Origin: Piscinibacter gummiphilus
Lineage (GTDB): Bacteria; Pseudomonadota; Gammaproteobacteria; Burkholderiales; Burkholderiaceae_C
Direction: 5' to 3'
Length of the DNA stretch: 64,000 nucleotides
Assembly (NCBI RefSeq): GCF_002116905.1
Contig: NZ_CP015118.1
Coordinates: 3,782,001 to 3,846,000 of the forward strand
The notes under the pieces were generated by a model, which saw nothing but the letters and a program-made list of their open reading frames with translations, ran no database searches and had not been told where the DNA came from. Position 1 is the first letter of the stretch, and each line of letters opens with the position of its first letter. Made by a program: the position numbers and the translations under genes. Positions 55,565-63,552 of the stretch are shown here, piece by piece.

Positions 55565-55647
55565 GGGATGTTTCTCCGTGATGGAAGAAGCTCTTGCCTT
55601 GGTCGCCAAGGGAAGCGGGCGGCCCGGACACCGCCGGTGAAATCCGG

Positions 55648-56289
55648 TCAGGACAGGGCAAGGGCCTCGCGCGGCGCGACGCCGGGAATCGCGATGATTC
55701 CCAGCTCGGTCGCGATGCTGGCGGCCTCGGTGCGGGAAGACGCTTCGAGCTTCCCGAAGATGGACTTGACGTGGGCCTTGACGGTGCCCACCGCGATGCC
55801 CAACCGGCCCGCGATGGACTTGTTGCACAGGCCACGGGCGAGCAGTTGCAGCACGTCCTCCTCGCGGGTCGTCAGCGGCTCGCGGGCGAAGTCGGCGGCG
55901 ATGCGTTGCGCCACCTCGGCACAGATGTAGCCGTGGCCGCCAGCGAGCGCATGCACCGCGGCCACCAGTTCGGACTCGTTGCACGAGGCCAGCACCAGCC
56001 CCCCCAGCCCGCGGCGCATCGCCGACACCAGCGGCTGCTGCCGCACCTGTGCGGCGATGACCAGCACGCACGGCGCGCAGGACCACGGGCCGCGCGGGGC
56101 GAGCAGCAGCCGCTCGGCCTGCGCCCAGTCCGTGACGACGACGTGCACGCGCTCTCCGGGTCGTGCGCCGCCGGCCTCCACGATCTGGATGCCCGGCGCG
56201 CCGGTCAGGGCGGAATGCACCCCGCGGGCCAGCAGCGGCTCGAGGTGCTGGATCGCGACGTTCACGTGCTGGGGCTTGATCTGGACCAT
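55648..56289 (-). CDS. LuxR/NarL-type regulator with degenerate receiver
   Basis: The 213-residue protein has a C-terminal GerE/LuxR helix-turn-helix (about 145-205, LTTREEDVLQLLARGLCNKSIAGRLGIAVGTVKAHVKSIFGKL). Its N-terminal domain follows the receiver pattern, but the acidic pair at the first strand is missing (NVAIQHLEPLL). The possible phosphoacceptor is D in VVVTDWAQAE, and the conserved lysine is replaced. It therefore probably acts without phosphorylation. A GAGGAGG sequence is 5 bases upstream of the ATG at 56289. It heads a three-gene operon and faces a STAND regulator across a direct-repeat element. Confidence 0.87.
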   Translation of the reverse strand: MVQIKPQHVNVAIQHLEPLLARGVHSALTGAPGIQIVEAGGARPGERVHVVVTDWAQAERLLLAPRGPWSCAPCVLVIAAQVRQQPLVSAMRRGLGGLVLASCNESELVAAVHALAGGHGYICAEVAQRIAADFAREPLTTREEDVLQLLARGLCNKSIAGRLGIAVGTVKAHVKSIFGKLEASSRTEAASIATELGIIAIPGVAPREALALS

Positions 56290-56354
56290 GGCGGCCTCCT
56301 CGACATCGACGGATGTCACTGGTCCGAATGCTCGGTGCGCGCCCCGCCGCAGTC

Positions 56355-56371
56355 GAGTTAGGCGCGGTTAA
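56355..56371 (-). promoter_or_regulatory. 17-bp direct-repeat operator, copy c
   Basis: Read on the minus strand, TTAACCG (56371-56365) and CTAACTC (56361-56355) stand at 10-bp pitch, 65 bases upstream of the LuxR operon and oriented toward it. It lies 108 bases upstream of the divergent 948-residue regulator. Confidence 0.68.
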
Positions 56372-56479
56372 ATGTGGGGAGGCGCGGGGTCCCCGCCCTT
56401 GCTCGGCTGGCACCGCGCGGGCCTAATTCCGGTCACCCGCCCGCCTCTTCCCGCCACCTTTTCCTGAACGGACCTCGAG

Positions 56480-59326
56480 GTGAATGACCTCAGCGCCCCC
56501 CTCCTCCGGTCGTTTCTCTTCGGCCCTTTCGTCCTGGTGCCGGAGCAGCAGTCGCTCGTCCGGGACGGCGAGCCCGTGCGCCTCGGCACACGGGCGCTCG
56601 CGCTGCTCTCGGTGCTGGTCGAACAGGCTGGCGAGCTGGTCGGCAAGCAGGCGCTGATCGCCCGGGTGTGGCCCGGCGCGGAGGTCGACGAGAGCAACCT
56701 GAAGGTCAACATGGCCGCGCTGCGGCGCGCGCTCGGCGACGCGGACCGGTACATCGCCACCGTGACGGGCCGGGGCTACCGGTTCGTCGCGCCCGTCCGG
56801 GCCGGAACCTCGCCTCGCCGCCCCACGCGCGACGCGCCTCGCGCCGCGCACAATCTCCCGATCGGGAGCACCCGCGTCTTCGGCCGCGCCGACGCCATCG
56901 CGTCGATCGCGGACGCCCTGGAGACGGCTCGCCTGGTCTCGGTCGTCGGCCCGGGCGGGATCGGCAAGACGACGGTCGCCCTCGCCGCTGCCGAACGCAT
57001 CGTGGGCCGGTTCACCGACGGGGTGTGGCTCATCGACCTCGCCCCGCTGAAGGACCCGCTGCTCGTGCCCCACGCGATCGCGGCGGCCATCGGGGTGGGG
57101 GTCACCTCCGCCGACCTGCTCGCGACGACCTGCGAGTTCCTGCTGGACCGTCGCATGCTCCTCGTCCTCGACAGCTGCGAGCACGTGCTCGAGGCCGCCA
57201 CCCGCTGCGCCGAGCGAATCCTCGCGGGCGCCGTGGACGTGCGGATCCTCGCAACCAGCCGCGAGCCGCTGATGGCGGACCAAGAGCAGGTGCAGCGACT
57301 GCCCGGCCTGGCGTCACCACCCGAGGGTTCGGGCCTGAACGCCGGCGATGCGTTGCGCTGGCCGGCCGTCGAGTTGTTCGCCGAACGCGCGAGCGAACGG
57401 CTGGAGCACTACCGGCTGTCGGATGCCGATGCGCCGCTCGTGGCGGACATCTGCCGCCGGCTCGACGGCATGGCACTCGCGATCGAGCTCGCGGCCACCC
57501 GCGTCGACGTCTTCGGCGTGGCAGGACTCTTCGCGCAGCTGTCCGACCGCGTCGCGGTGCCCGCCGGGCGGCGCGCGGGCCCCGAGCGGCACCGCACGCT
57601 GGCGGCCACCATCGACTGGAGCATCGGCCTGCTGTCGCCGGAGGACGCGAGGTTCCTTCGGGCCCTCGCCGTGTTTTCCGGGCCCTTCGACGCCGCCGGC
57701 GCAGGCGCCGTCGCGGCCGCGTCGACCGCCGAGGCCCTGGCCATCCTCACGTTGCTCGCGGACAAGTCGCTCGTCGCGACGGACATCGACGACGTCCACA
57801 TCACCTACCGGCTGCTCGAGACCACCCGCAGCCACTGCCTGGATCAGCTGCTCGCCCACGGCGAAACGCCCATGGCCCGACAGCGCCACGCCGAGCACGT
57901 CTGCCTCGTGCTGGAACGCGCCGCGGCGGAGCTGGCACGCCGGCCGGCGAGCGACTGGGGTGCCGCGTACGGCCGGATGATCGACGACCTGCGCGGCGCG
58001 CTCGACTGGACCGGCGGGCACGCCCGGAACCGCACGCTGCGCATCCGGCTGACACTGGCCGGCATCTCGCTCTGGAACCATTTCTCGTTGATGGAGGAGT
58101 GCCGCGTGCGGGTGTCTCAGGTGGCCGGAGAACTCGAGTCCGCCGGACTCGCGGGCACCGGCTTCGACATGAAACTCAAGCTCTGGCTGGCCGGCACGAC
58201 GATGTTCACCGAAGGCCTGAAGCCGGTCGCGATGGACACGCTGCAGCAGGCGCTCCGCATCGCCGAACAGACCGGCGACACCGACTGCCGGCTCCGTTGC
58301 CTGATGATGATCGGCGTCTACGAGTTCTTCACCGGGGAACACGAGGCCGGCCTGCGCACGATCGAGGCCTTCTCGGCGCTGGCCTGTGCCGAGGACCCGA
58401 CGATCCTGCCGGAGGGCGAAGTCCACCTGGGCATCGGCGAGCTGTTCCTGGGACGGCTTCCGAACGCACGCCAGCGGCTGGAAGCCCTCCGCCGCCGTGA
58501 CCTCCGGTACTTCGCCAGCCACGGCGTGCGCTACCACTCCGACCCGAAGATCAGCCTCGCGTCGGTCCTCACCCAGGTGCAATGGTTGACCGGGTCGCCC
58601 GACGAAGCCCGCCGGACCGCCGAGGAGGCGATCGACGCGGCGAGGCGCGGCGGGCATCACCTCTCGCTGAACAACATCCTCTCGTATGCCTGTCCGGTGT
58701 ACTACTGGTCCGGTGATTTCGATGCGTGCGCGCAGGTGGTGGCGCAACTCGAGGAGCACGTCGTCCGGCACGGCATCGCATCGCGCCGGCCGCTCGCGAC
58801 CTTCTACCGGGCCGCGCTCGACGGCGCCCGCCAGGGACCGTCGGCGGGCGTGCTGGACCGGCTGCGGGCGTCCATCGACGACTTCACGCGCACCAACCAC
58901 CTCGCGCGCCTGCCCTACTACCTGAGCGTCCTCGCCGAGACACGCCTGCGCGCCGGCCTCGTGGGCGAAGCGGACGCGGCCATCCAGCGTGCACTGGCCG
59001 TGGCCCATGAACACAACGAAGGGTGGGCACTGCCGGAGGTGCTGCGCGTCCACGCAGCCATCCTGCTGGCTCAGGACCGGCGGCACGAGGCCGGCCAGCG
59101 GCTGCTGAAGTCGATGGCCAAGGCCCAGGGGGCGGGCACGCTGTCGTGGCGCCTGCGGGCCGCCATCGACCTGGCGACGCTCTGGCGTTGCGGCGACAAG
59201 GAAACGGTCGCCACCGCCATCCTGCAGGCGGTGGTCGACCAGTTCACCGAAGGTTCCGGCACGCGTGACCTCCGCACCGCCACCACGCTGCTGGACACCC
59301 TCGCGGCGACCGCGCGGCCCGGCTGA
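56480..59326 (+). CDS. Winged-helix/STAND ATPase/TPR regulator, full length
   Basis: The 948-residue protein has an OmpR-type winged helix at about 10-105 (recognition helix ESNLKVNMAALRRALGD). A STAND ATPase follows, with Walker A GPGGIGKTT at about 157-165, Walker B MLLVLDSCEHV near 226-236, ILATSREPL near 256 and LAIELAATRVDVFG. A long helical TPR-like tail runs from about residue 545 to the end. Such proteins (AfsR/MalT-like logic) are thought to assemble on DNA when a signal opens the ATPase. The start is GTG. It is divergent from the LuxR/AhpD-like operon, its most likely target, across a direct-repeat element. Confidence 0.88.
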   Translation: MNDLSAPLLRSFLFGPFVLVPEQQSLVRDGEPVRLGTRALALLSVLVEQAGELVGKQALIARVWPGAEVDESNLKVNMAALRRALGDADRYIATVTGRGYRFVAPVRAGTSPRRPTRDAPRAAHNLPIGSTRVFGRADAIASIADALETARLVSVVGPGGIGKTTVALAAAERIVGRFTDGVWLIDLAPLKDPLLVPHAIAAAIGVGVTSADLLATTCEFLLDRRMLLVLDSCEHVLEAATRCAERILAGAVDVRILATSREPLMADQEQVQRLPGLASPPEGSGLNAGDALRWPAVELFAERASERLEHYRLSDADAPLVADICRRLDGMALAIELAATRVDVFGVAGLFAQLSDRVAVPAGRRAGPERHRTLAATIDWSIGLLSPEDARFLRALAVFSGPFDAAGAGAVAAASTAEALAILTLLADKSLVATDIDDVHITYRLLETTRSHCLDQLLAHGETPMARQRHAEHVCLVLERAAAELARRPASDWGAAYGRMIDDLRGALDWTGGHARNRTLRIRLTLAGISLWNHFSLMEECRVRVSQVAGELESAGLAGTGFDMKLKLWLAGTTMFTEGLKPVAMDTLQQALRIAEQTGDTDCRLRCLMMIGVYEFFTGEHEAGLRTIEAFSALACAEDPTILPEGEVHLGIGELFLGRLPNARQRLEALRRRDLRYFASHGVRYHSDPKISLASVLTQVQWLTGSPDEARRTAEEAIDAARRGGHHLSLNNILSYACPVYYWSGDFDACAQVVAQLEEHVVRHGIASRRPLATFYRAALDGARQGPSAGVLDRLRASIDDFTRTNHLARLPYYLSVLAETRLRAGLVGEADAAIQRALAVAHEHNEGWALPEVLRVHAAILLAQDRRHEAGQRLLKSMAKAQGAGTLSWRLRAAIDLATLWRCGDKETVATAILQAVVDQFTEGSGTRDLRTATTLLDTLAATARPG

Positions 59327-59331
59327 GCCGT

Positions 59332-59904
59332 TCAGCGCCCGGCGATCAACGCCGCGATGGCCGGGTCGTACTCCCCGTCGATCTGCACGTACAGCATGCG
59401 GCAGCGCTTGCCGGAGCGGTTCGCCCAGGCATGGTTGGTGCCCCGCTGCACCACGACGCTGCCCGGGCGGAGCACCACCTCGGAATCGTCCAGCACGAGC
59501 ACCAGCTCGCCCTCGATCAACACGCCGTAGTCGAACGACTCGGTGCGGTGCATCATCGGGTGCGGGGAATCGTCGCGGGTGGTGAAGCCCTTGGCCTCGT
59601 CCATCTCGTCGAACAGCTTCTTCATCTGCTGCGAGTTGGTGAACGCCGCGGAATCCGGCGGGAAGTCGACGAAGCGGATGCGCGTGCCATGTTTCGGGGC
59701 GTTGTGCATGAACGGCCCGAGGGTCGGGTCGGGACCGTTGCCCACGCGGGGCGGCGTGCCCTGGGTTTCCCACACTTCGTGGAACACCATCCCCGGCATC
59801 TCCTGGAAATCCCGGACGGTGGGCAGCGGGCCGTTCTCGACGGCAATGGCCTTGCCTTGCGCATCGTGGCCGGTGACGACACGGTGGATCGGGGGAAGGG
59901 ACAT
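59332..59904 (-). CDS. Cupin-domain protein
   Basis: The 190-residue protein has a C-terminal cupin: motif 1 near FDYGVLIEGELVLVLDDSEVVLRPGSVVVQRG and motif 2 near TNHAWANRSGKRCRMLYV. The metal histidines are only partly conserved (NHAW), so metal binding is uncertain. The N-terminal 90 residues (RVVTGHDAQGKAIAVENGPLPT start) are typical of a cupin subfamily of unknown function. It ends 5 bases from the convergent end of the previous regulator and is divergent from the next one. Confidence 0.85.
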   Translation of the reverse strand: MSLPPIHRVVTGHDAQGKAIAVENGPLPTVRDFQEMPGMVFHEVWETQGTPPRVGNGPDPTLGPFMHNAPKHGTRIRFVDFPPDSAAFTNSQQMKKLFDEMDEAKGFTTRDDSPHPMMHRTESFDYGVLIEGELVLVLDDSEVVLRPGSVVVQRGTNHAWANRSGKRCRMLYVQIDGEYDPAIAALIAGR

Positions 59905-59991
59905 GGTCGCTGGCGCTCTGGTGGAAGGGTCGGGGGAACACGGCCCGAAGGGCCACGGGCCCCCATGCTCCAGCCGCGCGCGTCGGAGGTC

Positions 59992-60008
59992 CAGTTAAAT
60001 CCGGTAAA
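59992..60008 (-). promoter_or_regulatory. 17-bp direct-repeat operator, copy d
   Basis: Read on the minus strand, TTTACCG (60008-60002) and TTAACTG (59998-59992) stand at 10-bp pitch, 87 bases upstream of the cupin gene and oriented toward it; the divergent regulator starts 110 bases away on the other side. Confidence 0.72.
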
Positions 60009-60117
60009 GCAGCGCGGCGACCGGTCGCGTGGGCGCTTGCAAATCGCGGCATCGGGAGTGCCTAATCCGAAAGGCCGCCGAGCCCCCTTCCCCCACTTCG
60101 CTTCCGAGGATCTCGAG

Positions 60118-62964
60118 GTGACCAACCTCCCCCACGTCCAACCGCGGTCCTATCGCTTCGGGCCGTTCGTCCTGGTGCCGGAACGGCAGCAGCTGCTGCT
60201 GGAGGGCTCGCCCGTCCGCATCGGCGGCCGCGCGCTCGACATCCTGACGGCGCTGGTCGAGCGTCCCGGCGAGGTGGTGGGCAAGCGGGCGCTGATGGAC
60301 CGGGTGTGGCCCGACGTGGTGGTCGACGAAGGCAACCTCAAGGTGAACATGGCGGCGCTGCGCCGCGCGCTCGGCGACGGCTCGGGCACACCCACCGACG
60401 CCTACATCGCCACGGTGACCGGCCGGGGCTACCGGTTCGTCGCGCCGGTCGAGTCGCTCGGCGAGTCCGCGCCGCATTCGCCCGCGGCGCCCCGGCCCGG
60501 CCACAACCTTCCGATCGGCACCACGCGCATCTTCGGCCGCACCGACGTGATCGAGTCGCTCTCGGCGGAACTGGAGACGGGCCGGCTGGTCTCGATCGTC
60601 GGTCCGGGAGGCATCGGCAAGACGACCGTGGCCCTCGCCGTGGCCGAGCGGTCGCTCGACGAGTTTCCCGAGGGCGTGTGGCTGATCGACCTCGCCACCC
60701 TGACGGACCCCGAACTGGTGCCGAACGCCATCGCGGCGGCCATCGGCGTGGGAGTGACCTCCGCCGACATGCTCGGGTCCACCTGCGACTTCCTGCAGGG
60801 CCGCCGCACGCTCCTGCTGCTCGACAGTTGCGAACACGTCATCGACGCCGTGGCCGGCTGCGCCGAGCGCATCCTCGCGCGAGCCCCGGGCGTGCGCATC
60901 CTCGCGACCAGCCGCGAGCCGCTGATGGTGAACCGCGAGCGCGTGCGCCGGCTGCTGGGCCTCAGTTCTCCACCCGAGGGCGCGACGGTGGATGCGGGGG
61001 ACGCCCTCCGGTATCCCGCGATCCAGCTGTTCGTCGAGCGCGCGCGCGAGCGGGTCGACTCGTACAACCTGTCGGACGCAGACGCACCCGTGGTGGCCGA
61101 CATCTGCCGGCGTCTCGACGGCATGGCCCTCGCGATCGAGCTGGCCGCCACGCGCGTCGACGTCTTCGGCGTCGCCGGACTGCTGTCCCAGCTCAACGAC
61201 CGTTTCTCGGTGCTGACCGGCCGCCGTGCCGGGCCGGAGCGGCATCGCACGCTGGCGGCCACGCTCGAATGGAGCTTCGGACTGCTGTCGCCGGACGAGG
61301 CTGCGTTCCTGCAGGCCATGGCCGTCTTCTCGGGATCGTTCGACCCGGAGGGCGCCCTGGCCGTATCCGCCACGGCGCGCCCGGAAGCAATGGCCCGTCT
61401 GGCGCTCCTCGCCGACAAGTCGCTCATCTCGACGGACATCGACGGCGACCGCATCGCCTACCGGCTGATGGACACGACCCGCAGCCATTGCCGGGAGCGC
61501 ATGCAGTCGAACGGCGACCTCGCCGCGGTGCAGCAGCGGCACGCCGAACACATCTGCGCCGTCCTCGAACGCGCCACGGTGGAATGGGAACAGCGCCCCG
61601 CCAACGAATGGGGCGCCTCGTATGGCCGGTTCATCGACGATCTTCGCGGCGCGCTCGAATGGACGTCCCGGGACGACACGAACCGGGTGCTGCGCATCCG
61701 GCTGACCCTCGCCGGCATCCTCCTGTGGAACCACTTCTCGCTCACGGAGGAATGCCGCGTCCAGGTGTCGAGGGCGGTCCGCGAGCTGGACGCGACCGGC
61801 CTCTCCGGCACCGAACTCGAGATGAAGCTCAAGCTCTGGCTGGGGGGCTCGTCGATGTTCACCGAAGGCCTGAAGCCCGTCTCGATGGACACGCTGCGCC
61901 GGGCGCTCGAGATCGCCGAGCGGACCGGCAACGGCGACTACCGCATGCGCTGCCTGATCATGATCGGGATCTACCAGCTGTTCACCGGGGAACACGAGGC
62001 CGGGGTGCACACGGTCGAGGCCTTCGCCATCCAGGCCTCGGCGGAGGACCCGTCGGTGCTGCCGGAGGGCGAAGTGCACTTCGGCATCGGCGAGCTGTTC
62101 CTCGGTCGGCTCCGCAACGCCCGACACCGCCTCGAGACGCTGCAACGCCGCGACCTCCGGGACGGTGTGCGCTACCTGTCCGACCCGAAGGTCATGGTAG
62201 GCAGCGTGCTCACGCAGGTCCAGTGGCTGACCGGGTCACCCGACACGGCGATGCGCACGGCGGCCCAGGTGGTGGAGGTCGCGCAGCGCACACGGCACCA
62301 CCTGTCGCTGAACAACATCCTCTCGTACGCCTGCCCCGTGTACTACTGGAGCGGCTGCTTCGACGCGTGCGACCGCACCGTGGGCCTGCTCGAGGAGCAC
62401 GTGATGCGCCACGGCATCGTGGCCCGGCGCCCGCTCGCGCTGTTCTACCGGGCAGCGCTCGACCTGGCCGCCCAGGGGGCGTCGGCCGGCGTGGTCGAGC
62501 GGCTGCGCCTGTCGATCGAGGACTTCCGCCGCACCAACCACCTCGCGCGGATGCCGTACTACCTGGGTGTCCTCGCCGACGCGCAGCGCGCCGCGGGCGA
62601 CCTGGACGACGCCGACGCGACGATCCGCCAGGCCCTCGACGTCGCACACGAGCAGAACGAGGGCTGGATCCTGCCGGAGGTGCTTCGGCTGCAGGCCGCG
62701 ATCCTCCAGGACCGGGGCCACCCGCGGGACGCAGAGCAACGGCTGCTGGAATCGATGACGAAGGCCCAGATGGTCAATGCGCTGTCGTGGCGGCTGCGGG
62801 CGGCGACGGACCTTGCCACGCTGTGGCGCCACGGCCCGAAGGCCGGGAGCGCGCGGCCCATGCTCCAGGCCGTGGTCGACGAGTTCACCGAAGGGTTCGC
62901 GACACGGGACCTGGCCCGCGCGGTCCGCCTGCTGGACGACTTGCCCGCACCGCCGTCGCCCTGA
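60118..62964 (+). CDS. Winged-helix/STAND ATPase/TPR regulator, full length (second)
   Basis: Also 948 residues, and clearly a close paralogue of the regulator at 56480. It shares the winged helix (recognition helix EGNLKVNMAALRRALGD), Walker A GPGGIGKTT, Walker B LLLLDSCEHV, ILATSREPL, and the same tail landmarks (LWNHFSL, LKLWLGG, FTGEHEAG, NNILSYACPVYYWSG). GTG at 60118 has GAGGA 7 bases before it. A long upstream extension of the frame is antisense to the cupin gene and rejected. It is divergent from the cupin across a direct-repeat element and likely controls it. Confidence 0.88.
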   Translation: MTNLPHVQPRSYRFGPFVLVPERQQLLLEGSPVRIGGRALDILTALVERPGEVVGKRALMDRVWPDVVVDEGNLKVNMAALRRALGDGSGTPTDAYIATVTGRGYRFVAPVESLGESAPHSPAAPRPGHNLPIGTTRIFGRTDVIESLSAELETGRLVSIVGPGGIGKTTVALAVAERSLDEFPEGVWLIDLATLTDPELVPNAIAAAIGVGVTSADMLGSTCDFLQGRRTLLLLDSCEHVIDAVAGCAERILARAPGVRILATSREPLMVNRERVRRLLGLSSPPEGATVDAGDALRYPAIQLFVERARERVDSYNLSDADAPVVADICRRLDGMALAIELAATRVDVFGVAGLLSQLNDRFSVLTGRRAGPERHRTLAATLEWSFGLLSPDEAAFLQAMAVFSGSFDPEGALAVSATARPEAMARLALLADKSLISTDIDGDRIAYRLMDTTRSHCRERMQSNGDLAAVQQRHAEHICAVLERATVEWEQRPANEWGASYGRFIDDLRGALEWTSRDDTNRVLRIRLTLAGILLWNHFSLTEECRVQVSRAVRELDATGLSGTELEMKLKLWLGGSSMFTEGLKPVSMDTLRRALEIAERTGNGDYRMRCLIMIGIYQLFTGEHEAGVHTVEAFAIQASAEDPSVLPEGEVHFGIGELFLGRLRNARHRLETLQRRDLRDGVRYLSDPKVMVGSVLTQVQWLTGSPDTAMRTAAQVVEVAQRTRHHLSLNNILSYACPVYYWSGCFDACDRTVGLLEEHVMRHGIVARRPLALFYRAALDLAAQGASAGVVERLRLSIEDFRRTNHLARMPYYLGVLADAQRAAGDLDDADATIRQALDVAHEQNEGWILPEVLRLQAAILQDRGHPRDAEQRLLESMTKAQMVNALSWRLRAATDLATLWRHGPKAGSARPMLQAVVDEFTEGFATRDLARAVRLLDDLPAPPSP

Positions 62965-62968
62965 CCCT

Positions 62969-63066
62969 TCACGCCCCGGTGGGCACGCGGTGCGCCAGCA
63001 CGGCGCCCTGCTCGAACGCCTTGATGCTCTCGATGGTGGTCGCCACGATCTGCCCGATGGCCTCCA
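62969..63066 (-). pseudogene. Possible 3' remnant of a degraded gene
   Basis: A short minus-strand frame of about 30 codons reads EAIGQIVATTIESIKAFEQG and on to AHRVPTG before a TGA at 62969-62971. It looks like a genuine C-terminal protein tail, possibly of a dehydrogenase-like enzyme. Upstream it soon meets a stop and has no start of its own. It may be all that is left of a gene displaced next to the regulator cluster. The identification is weak. Confidence 0.25.
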
Positions 63067-63094
63067 ACCTGGAACCGGAACTCGACGAGCTCCC

Positions 63095-63463
63095 TCACTC
63101 GAGTTGGGCAACGTGTTTCCACTCGAACTCGATGACGTCTCCAGGTGAGAGTGCTCCGATGAACTGCGGCTCGTTGGTCAGGTGTCCGAGGAAGGCGCCC
63201 GGTTCCATGGCGCAGATTTCGACCCACATGCGCTCCGCCCTGGGGTTCTCGGACTGCGAAGTCATCTGCGGATCGGCGAGGAGGAAATGGAGCCTCACCA
63301 GATCCCCGACGGCGAGCTTCGGAGCGCGGGACGCGGCCGGGCGCTTGAACGTCTTCGGATGGGCCCGAGCCGCCGCCTCGCAGTCTTCCAGCAGCCATCC
63401 CGGACCGGCAAAGCCTCGCCACACCGGGAAATCGTCAAATCGTTCGTCGGACTGGTTGCTCAT
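63095..63463 (-). CDS. DUF2314-like protein
   Basis: This 122-residue soluble protein shows the DUF2314 pattern: VGDLVRLHFLL, then ERMWVEICAMEPGAFLGHLTNEPQFI, and GDVIEFEWKHV at the end. The family has no known function and often appears beside toxin-immunity or hydrolase genes. It is 89 bases from the alpha/beta hydrolase ahead of it on the same strand. Confidence 0.78.
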   Translation of the reverse strand: MSNQSDERFDDFPVWRGFAGPGWLLEDCEAAARAHPKTFKRPAASRAPKLAVGDLVRLHFLLADPQMTSQSENPRAERMWVEICAMEPGAFLGHLTNEPQFIGALSPGDVIEFEWKHVAQLE

Positions 63464-63552
63464 GGGGAGGCCGCTGCGGACAAGTGTTGCTGTTCAAGCG
63501 GCTTCTGGAACCGCCGGGACGCTCGCCCGGAACACGGCCGCCCACCGCGGCA

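Noticed and set aside
59941..59964. GGCCC/GGGCC hairpin upstream of the cupin gene as a terminator
   Set aside because: No T-run follows and it lies at a promoter side of both divergent genes; such GC stems are common by chance here.
59995..62145. Long minus-strand frame opposite the second 948-aa regulator
   Set aside because: It is antisense to conserved winged-helix and ATPase coding sequence and has no domain of its own.
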